This document shows positions 19,136 to 28,200 of a DNA stretch of 64,000 nt, piece by piece. The notes beneath the pieces are model-generated. The model had not been told where the DNA came from. It searched no databases and saw only the letters and a list, made by a program, of their open reading frames with translations. How positions within the stretch are numbered: the stretch's first letter is position 1; the number at the start of each line of letters is the position of its first letter. The stretch is from CAYFZO01 sp965226235. GTDB taxonomy: Bacteria; Pseudomonadota; Gammaproteobacteria; Poriferisulfidales; Oxydemutatoraceae. The translations under genes were made by a program, and so were the position numbers. Location of the stretch: positions 1 through 64,000 of the forward strand of contig OZ245335.1 in the NCBI GenBank assembly GCA_965226235.1, in the 5' to 3' direction.

Positions 19136-19389
19136 CGATCAGCGAGCCAGGCGTTGCGCCCACGACTGAGTCCGGGACGAACCAACATTAGATTTTCACC
19201 AACTTGGCCTCGTTCAAATCGTATCAGTACCCGGCGATCGTCTCGTCGTTCATTGTTTCAACGGCAACATCGATCGCTGCTAATGGGCCGTGGCGAGTGT
19301 GCGCACTTTTTCGCGATTTCCACTCGAGTTATTTGATGTTTGGTCCAGAGTCCCCCGAAGAGCTTGCAAAATGTACCCCGGGGGAGGGA

Positions 19390-19683
19390 TTATTTCATGG
19401 TCCTCGCAAATCGAGGACGCCTCTCGGCGTCTATTTCAGACTGGCGGATTTGCCATGTCTGTTGGAGGTTCAGCCAGAACCGTGTGGTGGTATCAAAGTG
19501 GCGGCCGAGACGAAGGGCCGTATCCGCAGTGATGCCGCGTCCGCCATTGAGGATCGCGGTAATGCGGTTGACGGGTACGCCGATGGCCTTGGCAAGCGAG
19601 CTTGCGGACAGGCCGACATCGTCGAGCTCTTCGCGCAACACTTCTCCCGGATGTACCGGGGCCATTCCGTTTTTAGTCTTCAT
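19390..19683 (-). CDS. higA: HigA-type antitoxin (XRE family)
   Basis: 97 residues, MKTKNGMAPVHPGEVLREEL..., with the HigA signature HPGEVL and a helix-turn-helix (SASSLAKAIGVPVNRITAIL). It binds its own promoter and neutralises a RelE-fold mRNA-cleaving toxin. It follows the toxin fragment after a gap of 16 bases, the usual higB-higA order. An upstream in-frame extension to 19860 overlaps the toxin gene in another frame and is not used. Confidence 0.9.
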   Translation of the reverse strand: MKTKNGMAPVHPGEVLREELDDVGLSASSLAKAIGVPVNRITAILNGGRGITADTALRLGRHFDTTTRFWLNLQQTWQIRQSEIDAERRPRFARTMK

Positions 19684-19699
19684 GCTCGCAGTTCCTCGC

Positions 19700-19882
19700 T
19701 CAATTGTAGTCCATGATCTCAACGTAGCAGGGGCCTTCGTCGATCCAGCGGAAACAGATTTGCCACTGGTCGTTGATGCGGATGCTATGCTGGCTAGTGC
19801 GGTCTCCATGCAAGGGCTCTGGCTGGTTGCTGCGTAGCTCGGAGAGGTCGCGCAGTGCATCGGTATTGTCCAGTACGGTCAC
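19700..19882 (-). pseudogene. higB: HigB/RelE-type toxin, N-terminally truncated
   Basis: The C-terminal two thirds of a HigB toxin are seen: LDNTDALRDLSELRSNQPEPLHGDR and the conserved SIRINDQWQICFRW with an acidic C-terminus EIMDYN. The only start in frame is a GTG at 19882, giving 60 residues, against about 92 in the family. Upstream, the sequence still reads QAARQSRRGRVTV in frame but no proper N-terminus (FRHKGLE-like) is found. I infer 5' loss at the junction with the rhomboid region, so the toxin is probably inactive while the antitoxin persists. Confidence 0.65.
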
Positions 19883-19988
19883 ACGCCCGCGCCGTGATTG
19901 CCTGGCTGCCTGATTGCGGGTACAACCTGATGTCGGAAAGCCCCGACGGTGTGCGGGACGCGCTGATCCGATTCATACGAGAGAATCC

Positions 19989-20702
19989 ATGATTCCCTAC
20001 AAGGACGAAAACCCCACCCACCATACCCCCTGGGTCACCTACAGCCTGATCTTCCTGAACGTGGCGGCCTGGGTGCTGATCCAGGGCATGGGAACCTATC
20101 CCGTTCTGGGGGAATCGATCTGCCGCTACGGCGCCATTCCCGGTGCCATCCTGGGCGCTTCACTGGACTGGGCCGGCACCACCGGCTATTGCCCACCGGC
20201 ATCCCAGGGCTGGTTCAACGTCATCAGTTCCATGTTCATGCATGGCGGCTGGCTTCACCTCATCGGCAACATGTGGTTCCTGTGGATCTTTGCCGATAAC
20301 ATCGAGGATGCCTTGCGGCCCTTCCGGTTCATCGTGTTCTACCTACTGGGCGGTATCGTGGCAGTGGCCGCACAGGCGGTGGCGGACCCCGGGAGCATGA
20401 TCCCCATGGTGGGCGCATCAGGCGCCATCGGCGGCATCATGGGTGCCTATGCACGGCTGTATCCCCGCGTGGCCGTTCACATCGCCATCATCCTCGGGTT
20501 TTTCGTGATACAGCGAACCATTCCCGCGTTCTGGATGCTGGGCATCTGGCTGGCATTACAGGTAATAGGCGCCTTGGCTGCCATAGGGACCGGGCAACAG
20601 GGCGGGACCGCGTTCTGGGCCCATATCGGCGGTTTCGTGGCAGGTTACCTGCTGATCCGGGTATTCCATAATTCTCGGCGACTTCCGGGCCGGGAAGTTT
20701 GA
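19989..20702 (+). CDS. Rhomboid family intramembrane serine protease
   Basis: A polytopic membrane protein of 237 residues with about six hydrophobic segments. The rhomboid signature is complete: HGGWLHLIGNMWFLWIFADN in the L1/TM2 region, the catalytic serine in GASGAIGG (about residue 144), and the catalytic histidine in HIGGFVAGY (about residue 212). It cleaves transmembrane substrates in the inner membrane; the substrate is unknown. It starts MIPYKDENPTHHTPWV, a typical start for proteobacterial rhomboids of this type. Its neighbours are unrelated, and it is followed by the repeated 61-aa ORF block. Confidence 0.92.
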   Translation: MIPYKDENPTHHTPWVTYSLIFLNVAAWVLIQGMGTYPVLGESICRYGAIPGAILGASLDWAGTTGYCPPASQGWFNVISSMFMHGGWLHLIGNMWFLWIFADNIEDALRPFRFIVFYLLGGIVAVAAQAVADPGSMIPMVGASGAIGGIMGAYARLYPRVAVHIAIILGFFVIQRTIPAFWMLGIWLALQVIGALAAIGTGQQGGTAFWAHIGGFVAGYLLIRVFHNSRRLPGREV

Positions 20703-20846
20703 GTCATGAAGAAAGCGGGCCGGATTACGGGGGAAGATCAGTGACGCTCAGGACATCGACCGAAAACTGATTCTTCCTCCCACAGAACGCTGTGCGAATA
20801 GGGGGGGCGAACCGGAACCCGACAAACGGCATTGGCGCTTCAATAA

Positions 20847-20874
20847 ACAACGCCCCGAGAATGCGGGGCGTTGT
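20847..20874 (-). terminator. Hairpin downstream of the 61-aa ORF
   Basis: Ten-base stem ACAACGCCCC / GGGGCGTTGT with a seven- to eight-base loop. On the minus strand it lies about 28 bases after the stop of the 61-aa ORF and is followed by TTTATT, fitting a Rho-independent terminator. Confidence 0.65.
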
Positions 20875-20901
20875 GTCAAAAGAGCGGCATCAGGCTGCAG
20901 G

Positions 20902-21087
20902 TCAGTTCAGTTGTCCGGTTACCACCGTGGTGATGATCGCGGTGACGACCAGGATTGTCGATAGCGAGAGACCGACAAACCAAGTCTTGACCGAAGCCAC
21001 CTCAGCTTTCAACTCGGCTTTGTCGGCCTTCATTTCGGCCCTGGTATCCAACAATTGCTGGTAAATTGTCTCGAGTGTAATTTCCAT
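20902..21087 (-). CDS. 61-residue coiled-coil/membrane protein, copy A
   Basis: MEITLETIYQQLLDTRAEMK followed by a charged helix (AELKAEVASVK) and one C-terminal transmembrane segment (about residues 36-58, LSLSTILVVTAIITTVVTG). The charged N-terminal helix probably forms a coiled coil; the topology resembles small anchor or holin-like proteins and DUF1640-like minis, but no family is certain. It has a terminator and lies within a dispersed repeat. The second copy at 44579-44764 differs by only two residues, suggesting recent duplication or selection to keep the frame. Confidence 0.6.
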   Translation of the reverse strand: MEITLETIYQQLLDTRAEMKADKAELKAEVASVKTWFVGLSLSTILVVTAIITTVVTGQLN

Positions 21088-21256
21088 GTTTCAAGTTCCC
21101 CATGCCGGTACAGGGTGCCGCCCCACAAGGAACTGTTCCCCTGCAGGTTGTTGTTATCGGTATGGTGCGCCGGAGTAGGATAGGTGTCAAGACACTGTAT
21201 GGGGCCACCACATATGGGACAAACGACTCAACCGGGGTTGGATTTTCTGGGTGTGA

Positions 21257-21350
21257 TTAACCCTGATCTTCCCCCTGATATAGGTCCACTTGAATCGAGA
21301 TGTTTGATCTTTCCCCTGTAATCCGGTCCATGCGGAGTGAGGATGTTTCC
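21257..21350 (+). mobile_element. Solo left terminus of an IS3-type element
   Basis: TGATCTTCCCCCTGATATAG followed by GTCCACTTGAATCGAGATGT equals the left end of the remnant at 44938. It runs to about 21350 without any transposase coding and then abuts the 3' end of the PurZ-like gene. Confidence 0.7.
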
Positions 21351-21355
21351 ATTAT

Positions 21356-22375
21356 TTACCATGAAAAGTGTCGGGTATACTCAGGCCGTATCACATAGTT
21401 AATCTCAAGGCCCACCTGGGATTCCAATTTATGCACCTCTTGTGCCGCTCGGTCAGTCAGGCGCGGCTGTTCATGCACCGAGAAATCAAAGTAGTCAACA
21501 TGATTGACAAATAGCAGATTGGGCCGGTTTACCGAGATCGCTTGCAAAACAATGCCCTTGTGGAAGCGGGCCACGCGCCGTAGTCGGCCAGTGACTGTAG
21601 TGGACTCGGTCAGGTCCCTGTCGGCGCCGCTACCGCGGCTGACTTCATCCCAACTCGTTTCGAGCGGAAGAGGGCCCGAATTCCCGCCGACACGGATGGG
21701 AAACGCTCGAAGGATCAACGCGACACAGTCCACGTCCCGAGGGCTCAGTCCTGCCTCGGATAGCGCGCCAGCGGCGGTGGTGTCGCGGCTCGTCACATAA
21801 GGGTAATGCCCGCTGTGAAGTATCGAAAGACCGAAGCCTTGGGTGCCTTCTACAAGCACGCGCTCCTGTTTGGTGAGCGCATCGGCCAGGATACGGTGCA
21901 GGTCGGTGCAAATGAAACCACTTAGAGATTTCGTACCGGCCGCAAAGGTAACCGATGACTCGCGCATCGTCCGTTTGGCCACGGCACCCCCCACGCCTTG
22001 GCCCGTCGATGCAATCGACTTGATCAAGACGCGCTCTTCGGCTCTCATCGAGTCATCGATCACCACAGCCGCAGGATCGATCAACAACTGGTTCTCGCGT
22101 AGCCCCACTTCCTCTACTTCACGCAGCAGCACGTCGATGTCGATATAGGCGCCTGCGGGAATCACACCAACGACATTTCCGGTCAGCACGGGTGTCGGCA
22201 ACTGGCGAAGCACCACCGGCGCCCCGTTCTCGACCGCGGTATGCCCGGAGTTTGGTCCTCCAACGCGGATCGCGTAAGCCGCACATTGCTCGCGGGCAAG
22301 CCAGTGCGCTACCTTGCCCTTGCCCTCAGAGCCGAACTGGCCGCCGACGACTACAGTGACCGGCATACCAACCAC
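21356..22375 (-). CDS. PurZ-like adenylosuccinate synthetase homologue
   Basis: 339 residues, an adenylosuccinate synthetase fold shorter than bacterial PurA (about 430). The N-terminal motif reads GGQFGSEGKGK: where PurA has the catalytic aspartate in GDEGKGK, this protein has serine. That Asp-to-Ser change is, to my knowledge, characteristic of PurZ enzymes that use dGMP to make the precursor of 2-aminoadenine. GGPNSGHT, the IMP/GTP loops (TQGFG, TSRDTTAAG) and RAFPIRVGGNSGPLP are kept. It overlaps the upstream gene's 3' end by 25 bases, so the two are translationally coupled. Substrate is inferred; IMP or another purine nucleotide remains possible. Confidence 0.8.
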   Translation of the reverse strand: MVGMPVTVVVGGQFGSEGKGKVAHWLAREQCAAYAIRVGGPNSGHTAVENGAPVVLRQLPTPVLTGNVVGVIPAGAYIDIDVLLREVEEVGLRENQLLIDPAAVVIDDSMRAEERVLIKSIASTGQGVGGAVAKRTMRESSVTFAAGTKSLSGFICTDLHRILADALTKQERVLVEGTQGFGLSILHSGHYPYVTSRDTTAAGALSEAGLSPRDVDCVALILRAFPIRVGGNSGPLPLETSWDEVSRGSGADRDLTESTTVTGRLRRVARFHKGIVLQAISVNRPNLLFVNHVDYFDFSVHEQPRLTDRAAQEVHKLESQVGLEINYVIRPEYTRHFSW

Positions 22376-24468
22376 CTCGCGACCAGACTACTCAACTCGG
22401 TCTCCAATTCCTCTACCATACCTATGTTTACGATGGTGTGGTCGGCCAAACGTTCCAACTTCGGCACATTCTTTTCCACCGCATGCGCCGAAGCGCGACG
22501 GAACGAACTGCTTGATTCTCCTGGTTGATCCGCGTATCGCTTGCTGCGAACGTCCGCACCCGCGCAGATGTGCATGTGAACGGCGGCGGATCCCCACCTC
22601 TCGCGCAAGAACGCCCGGTCCTCCAGATGTCTCAAACCATCAACGACGATCCTTTCGGCCCCGTCCACCCTCTTTGCCAGTTTGTTTTGCAGTTGTCGTT
22701 GGCCAAAGCGACTTGTGGAGGTATCTTCGCCCAACGCCTGTAGTTTGCCCCTTGTAACCGCTTTGCCGTTTGCCCGGAGTTCCTCCTCAAGGATTTCGCT
22801 GAACCTGCAATAGCGAAAGCCCGAGCGTTCAAGAACTCTCGCAGCCGTCGTCTTACCCGCCGCTATTGGCCCGCTAAGGCCCAACACCACCTCGGGCCGG
22901 AGATCGCTCGGTCGCCGGTCCACCGTAGGCACGATCAAGTAATCCTCTTCAAGGCTTCCCAGCGCCTCCCAGTAGTCCGCGAGCATAAACTGCCCAACCA
23001 GGGCAGATGTTGCCGCGTCCAGTTCATCGTGGGAAACACTCGATTCCCCTGTGAGCGATTCGTATCCGAACCGGCGCAATCCTTCCACCAGATGCTTCAA
23101 GCTGGTCTTCTTCCTGGGAATTCCCAGTATGTCCTGCGCGGCGCCAGGGTAGCTCTCGATCACGGGAACGCCCTTTTTTCTCAGGCGCGTGGCTAATTCC
23201 ACGCCCCGACAGGTTAACCGCTGCATGCTCGGCAACAGCGCTGGGTATACGTTGATACCTCTCCTGCGGAGTTGGCGTTCCGCCTCCCGGACGATCCCGT
23301 ACTTGTTCCGTCCCGGGTCGTCATCGAACTCGGTTAGCCGTCCCGCCGGAAGCGATAGGGGCGAGTCAATAGACACCAGAAAAGGCTTCGCGGAGAGCGT
23401 CCTCTCGATCAACTCGGCGTCCGACTCCACCAACCTCGTCGTCAGCTCCTGTCCAGTAACCACTGCCCACCCTGACTTGCGTTTCTCGCTCCCTGTCAGG
23501 TCAATACCCACGATCGGGATATTGCCCAACTGCGCGGCGTGCTTACGCAAATCCGAAAAAGCCAATCGCGGGCCCACGCGACCACCGTAGGGACCGATCC
23601 GTATCGTGTCCGCAACGGTTTTGCGCGGTTCGTCTGCGAAATGTACGCTCGATCTCTCGAATAGACCGCCATTGACGAATTCGGCGCTTGCTTCCGGTTC
23701 GAGCCGTTCGACAACCTGCTCGAAAAGGAACTTCATACCTTCGATGTCCGCATGGTTGTAGCGTATCAACTTACGCAGTGCGTTCAGGTCGCCTTCCTTG
23801 TAATCGAACCACAGACCGACAGCCTCTGCACCCGAAATTCCTTCAAGAGCTGCTTCCCGGCTGAATCCGATGCTCACCTCGATCTTTTTCTGCCCACCGG
23901 TAAGGCCGACTCGTTTCGCCAGGAATCGCAAGTCCACGTGCGTTGCGCGGGACCAATCCGTGTTGAATCTATTGGTCAAGAACGGCAGGTCGAACAGCGT
24001 TCCATTGAACGTGATCACGATCGGTTTCGTGCTCAGTTCGCGTTCAAGTTGGTTGGTCTCGTTCGGGTCGATCAACACCTCATAGCTTGTACCCACCGAC
24101 CAGCCCACCAAAGTCACCCGATCGTAATATTTGCTGAGGCCCGTGCTTTCAATGTCGAGAAAAACGCAACGCTCTGGAAAGCTTGCCGCGATGCGGTAGA
24201 ACTCCCGCTTCGGCAGCCTCTCCTTGAAGAACTTGACATCCCGGTTGGCGAGCGCCTCCTCGGACGCCTCAACGGCACAGCGCAATTCGCAACCGTGCCT
24301 ACGGAACAAATCAAGTTGCGCGGGGGTCCGCAGGAGGAGGTCGTTCCAATCCTGCAGACCTTCGGACCGGAGCTTCGCTTCCTTTAAAGCGCTGATTCCC
24401 GGAAGGTGCTGGAAGGAGCGACGTAGCAGCGGCGCAGAGGGTAAGGACTTACGGCTGATGTTTTGCAT
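22351..24468 (-). CDS. Three-domain protein: DEDD exonuclease, DUF429-like domain, nucleotide kinase-like domain
   Basis: About 705 residues from ATG 24468 (a TTG at 24516 is possible). Residues about 100-245 form an RNase H-like DEDD exonuclease with CVFLDIEST, FNGTLFDLPFL and YNHADIEG. Residues about 318-500 resemble the DUF429 predicted-nuclease fold (VGIDLTGSE, LVSIDSPLSLP, VIESYPGAAQ, HDELDAATSA). Residues about 525-700 form a P-loop kinase resembling dephospho-CoA or dNMP kinases (LSGPIAAGKTTA, RRASAHAVEKN). It is coupled to the PurZ-like gene. I infer a module that makes or phosphorylates an unusual purine nucleotide and acts on nucleic acid with or without it. Function not established. 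Confidence 0.75.
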   Translation of the reverse strand: MQNISRKSLPSAPLLRRSFQHLPGISALKEAKLRSEGLQDWNDLLLRTPAQLDLFRRHGCELRCAVEASEEALANRDVKFFKERLPKREFYRIAASFPERCVFLDIESTGLSKYYDRVTLVGWSVGTSYEVLIDPNETNQLERELSTKPIVITFNGTLFDLPFLTNRFNTDWSRATHVDLRFLAKRVGLTGGQKKIEVSIGFSREAALEGISGAEAVGLWFDYKEGDLNALRKLIRYNHADIEGMKFLFEQVVERLEPEASAEFVNGGLFERSSVHFADEPRKTVADTIRIGPYGGRVGPRLAFSDLRKHAAQLGNIPIVGIDLTGSEKRKSGWAVVTGQELTTRLVESDAELIERTLSAKPFLVSIDSPLSLPAGRLTEFDDDPGRNKYGIVREAERQLRRRGINVYPALLPSMQRLTCRGVELATRLRKKGVPVIESYPGAAQDILGIPRKKTSLKHLVEGLRRFGYESLTGESSVSHDELDAATSALVGQFMLADYWEALGSLEEDYLIVPTVDRRPSDLRPEVVLGLSGPIAAGKTTAARVLERSGFRYCRFSEILEEELRANGKAVTRGKLQALGEDTSTSRFGQRQLQNKLAKRVDGAERIVVDGLRHLEDRAFLRERWGSAAVHMHICAGADVRSKRYADQPGESSSSFRRASAHAVEKNVPKLERLADHTIVNIGMVEELETELSSLVARWLVCRSL

Positions 24469-24951
24469 GGTCGCGATTTCGCGTTTCACCTCAAGCGCAC
24501 TCTGAGAACCCAGCAATCAAGGCGAACGTGGCGTATACCGACCTCATAGCTTAGGGGCGACTCAGCGAGCGAATTGAGCACGGTCGCTCAGAAAACCGTA
24601 TCAGAATCCTGCGCTGTTGAGCAAGCATCATAGGGGGTTCATCCTGTTGGCAATTGTGGTCATTTTACCTGTCGCGCGACCAAGCAGTGTTTCTGGTTAC
24701 CTCAAACGCCCCTGCGCCATGATGTTGCTGTCCAGCACCACGAGCTTGCGACCCACCGATCAGGTAGCTTCTTGCAGCCCCCAGACCACAGTACCGCGTT
24801 CCATATATGAGGCCAGAAACATATTGGACAGATGGGCTGATCTAAAAAGGCAGCCGACATGTTGATGAAATACATCGGCTTGCGCGTGCGAGGTTTCTAT
24901 TTTGGACCTACAGAGAATACTCTGGGAATTTAGGTATATCATTGTTTAAGG
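24469..24951. other. Intergenic region with no supported gene
   Basis: About 480 bases between the divergent exonuclease-kinase gene and the ATPase remnant. It likely contains the promoter of the minus-strand pair, but no promoter could be placed. A short minus-strand stretch near 24700-24760 reads VGRKLVVLDSNIMAQGRL and may be a gene scrap. Otherwise nothing is seen. Confidence 0.35.
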
Positions 24952-25212
24952 GTGGCCCACCAAACGATAAATACTGGCGCACCACTGATCGTAGACCAGC
25001 CGGAAGATGACCTTGACAACCGTTCCATCACGGAGGATGTCGTCCCTCGTATGCGAGAGGAAAAGCAACGACGGCAGTTCATCTTCTCAACGCACAACGC
25101 GAACATTCCCGTCCTCGGCGGCGGCGAGCTTATTCTCGGGCTCTCCGCTACGGGTGAGGTAGACGGCGTCCGGGTGCATGGCGGAGTCAGGCTGCGGGAA
25201 ACAGTCGCGTAA
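24952..25212 (+). pseudogene. C-terminal remnant of an ABC/SMC-like ATPase (TrlF-like)
   Basis: The first residues give INTGAPLIVDQPEDDLDNR, an extended Walker B (DQPEDDLDNR), followed by the H-loop-like FIFSTHNANIPVLG. This is the end of an ABC/SMC-type ATPase of the TrlF or related AAA family, normally 600 to more than 900 residues. Walker A, the coiled coil and the ABC signature are missing, so it is a 5'-deleted remnant. It ends 27 bases before the giant ORF. I infer the ATPase may once have been the partner of the giant protein, with the order ATPase then effector. Confidence 0.65.
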
Positions 25213-25239
25213 CAGTGTAGGACTAGGTGAGGAGGAGTC

Positions 25240-28200
25240 ATGGAAGTATTGGCGAGTGTGGCGGCAAAAGCGCTGTCGCCATTGGTGCGAGCCGTTCGGC
25301 AGCTTCACGGAGAACGGGTGGCCGCCCAAGCCCCATTGCAAATGTGCACGGACCTGCTGGAAGGCAAGCTTAAGGAGACGCTGAGACGGTTTCGGGGCGG
25401 GAATGTTGATGACGTGTGGTGGCGGTGTGTGCTGAACGAGATGGCGCTCAAGTATGTCGCGCCGGACTTCTTCAGGAATCCGGCAGTACGGGATTGGCTG
25501 AATCTAGGAGACGTACAGGATGGGTTCGTGGCGATTGCCAGGGCCAACGTCATGGGCCAGCCCGCGGACGACGAATCGGAGATTCGCAAGCGTCTGGCCA
25601 AGAGCTATTCGAAACAGACTGGGGAGGCGGAGCATTTCGCGAAAGCTCCGATCGATGTCGTCGTTGCGAGTTTGACGGGGGGCTACTTTGCATTGATCCC
25701 ACAGGACCAGCAACCGCTGGCGGGGATGATCCAAGCCCTCAATGGGGAACGGGTCGGGTTGCGTCCGAGTCTGGATCACACGCCCACTTGGGAGCCGCTT
25801 GTTCGGAAAATGCTGGGGGAGATCGCAGAAAAGGAGCTGTCCGTGATTCTCGCTCTGAGGATGTTCGACCTCCCGGCCGCCATCGATCGCGTCGGAGCAC
25901 TCTGGCGTCGGGTGGATGGCGGGGATCTGGCTGATGCGCCGGTACATGTAAGAGACAGTGTGTGCTATTGGGCGACGCGATTGCACGCAAGGAGTGAGGC
26001 GACTGTGGTGGAAGCGCGTCGGATGCGAGAGACGTTGTCGGAGCGGGAAGCGGGAGGAAATCCACGAATACTGGACGCCCTGATAAAGGAGGCGGAGGGC
26101 GACGCGGACGGAGCGATGCAGATACTCCGCGACGACGACGACCCAGATGGCAGATCGGTACTGCTCGGTGTGCTGATGAGTTCCAGGGGCGAGGCGGAGG
26201 CGTTGGCGTGGTGCGGGGACGTGAATCCAATTGTGACGCCGACGTATTTCACGGACTTGGGTTGGTGGAACTGGGTCCTTTGCCTAGCCAAGGGCAACAG
26301 GTGGGACGAAGCAGCGGCCGGACTCAAGGCGCTAGCGTCGGATTCAGGTTGGGCACCGGCCTTGGCGATGATGGAAGGCATAGTGAACGCGGCACTCCTG
26401 CTTCCGGCAGAGTGGAAGGGACTGGCGCTGGAGGGTCTGCCGATCTACGTGGGGATCGCACCGAGTGTCGACGCAGAGGCAAAGGGGCGTCACACTCGCG
26501 CTCTCGAGTGCTTCGCGCAAGTCGACAAGTGTCTGCCAGATCTGTTAGACAGCAGCGATAGGGTGAGACAGGGGCTGGCTCAATGGGACACTTGGCTTCA
26601 ACTCATGGACCCGGACTCCGCCGGGGCGGCGGTGGCCCGCGAGGCGTTGCGCAAACGCCTGGAGGACGAAGGCAAGGACGTGAGGCTGGTGGCTCTCGCG
26701 CGGGTGTTCAGGATCGAGTTCGATGATCGGGCGTTGCGCGCCTACTTAGAGAAACGCGAACGACTGGGCGGCCTGGGGGATGACGACGTCTATGCCGAGT
26801 GCCTGCTCAACCAGCGCACCATGAGCCCCCGCGACTTCGCGACCTACGTCGAAGAGCGCAGGGATAGGCTTGAGCGGGTCATGCGGATGTCGATGATGAC
26901 GGCAATGTTGTTTGAGGCGTTGCTCAAGGACGGCCAGATCGAACGGGCGCACACACTCGTGGAGAAGTGCCGGGGACATCTGGACCAAGGGTCGCTCGCG
27001 CGGATGGAAGCGGCGCTGGAAGAGAAACGGGGAGGCGATCCGAGAAAACGCCTTGAAGCACTGTCCGCGGAATCGGGCGAACTGGTCGACCTGCACAACC
27101 TCATCGAATACCTGAAGTCAGTGGAAGACCGAGCGGTGCTCGAACCTCTGGTCCGGGAGTTGTTCGCGCGCGAACCGACGCTGGACAACGCGTTCGAGGT
27201 AGTCAGCCTGCTGAGCCTACCGCCGACCGACCACCGATCGGTCGTAGAGTTTCTGAAGGCACATCCGACGATCCCGGAGCAGAGCGACCAAATGCAGTCC
27301 GCGCTGGCATGGGGCCTGTTCCATGCGGGACGGGTTCGCGATGCGGACGTAATTAACAAAGAGCTGCTGTGCAGGCGAAAGGAGCAAGACGACCTCAGCC
27401 TCGACGTGTACATCGCGGTGGCAACAGGCGACTGGGAGCGGCTGGCGGCGATTGTCGACCGAGAATGGCCGCGTCGCGCGGAGTATGATCCGGAACTGCT
27501 GCTGATGCTGGCGCACCTCGCGAGCCAGAGTGGCCAGTCCGTTGAGCGGGCGCTCGAATTGGCGAGACTGGCGGCGGAGAAGGCGCCAAAAGACCCTCAT
27601 GTGCTGATTGGTGCATACGTAATCCATGTCGAGCTTGGGCGGGACAAGGGCGCCGATCCGGGCTGGTTGGCCACGGCGTTGGAGCACTCGTCCGAGGCGG
27701 GACCGATTTGGCAGGCCGATCTGCAGAAAGTGGTCAACGACTGGCTGCCCCGGCTACGCGATCGGAACGAGGACATTGAGCGGAAGTTCCTTGAGGGAGC
27801 GTTGCCGATCGCACTGGTGGCAGGGATTCTGAACACACCGCTGTCGCGCCTACTGCTCGACGAGCCTCAGGCGGGAATACGGGATGGGCGCAGGCGCCGA
27901 GTCGTTCCCATCGTCTCCGGCGTGCACAAGCCCGTTGACGTGCAGGACGAGTGGACGGTAGGAATGGATGTGACCTCGATCATGGTGCTCGCGCGGCTTG
28001 GTTTGCTTGAGAAGGCCTTGAGCGTGATGGGTCATGTCAAGGTGGAGTCCGACGTGATGGGATGTCTGTTTGCGGAAAGGGTGGCGGTCCGTTTCCACCA
28101 GCCCGCGCGCGTCGAGTCCGCGCGGCGGGTGATGAAACTGATCGCCAAGGGGCGCATCACGTTGGTCGAGCGCGCGATTCCGCCTGCTCGGGAGCTTGCT

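Larger units (their letters stand above)
20741..21325. repeat. 585-bp dispersed repeat, copy A
   Basis: Nearly identical to 44417-44999. It runs from GTGACGCTCAGGACATCGAC through the 61-aa ORF (minus strand) and its hairpin, then TGGGACAAACGACTCAACCG and an IS3-type left terminus, to CCCCTGTAATCCG. Between copies there are scattered single-base differences. Just left of copy A, CCGGATTACGGGGGAAGATCA (20720-20740) contains GGGGGAAGATCA, which matches in inverted form the TGATCTTCCCCC at 21257. Confidence 0.85.
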
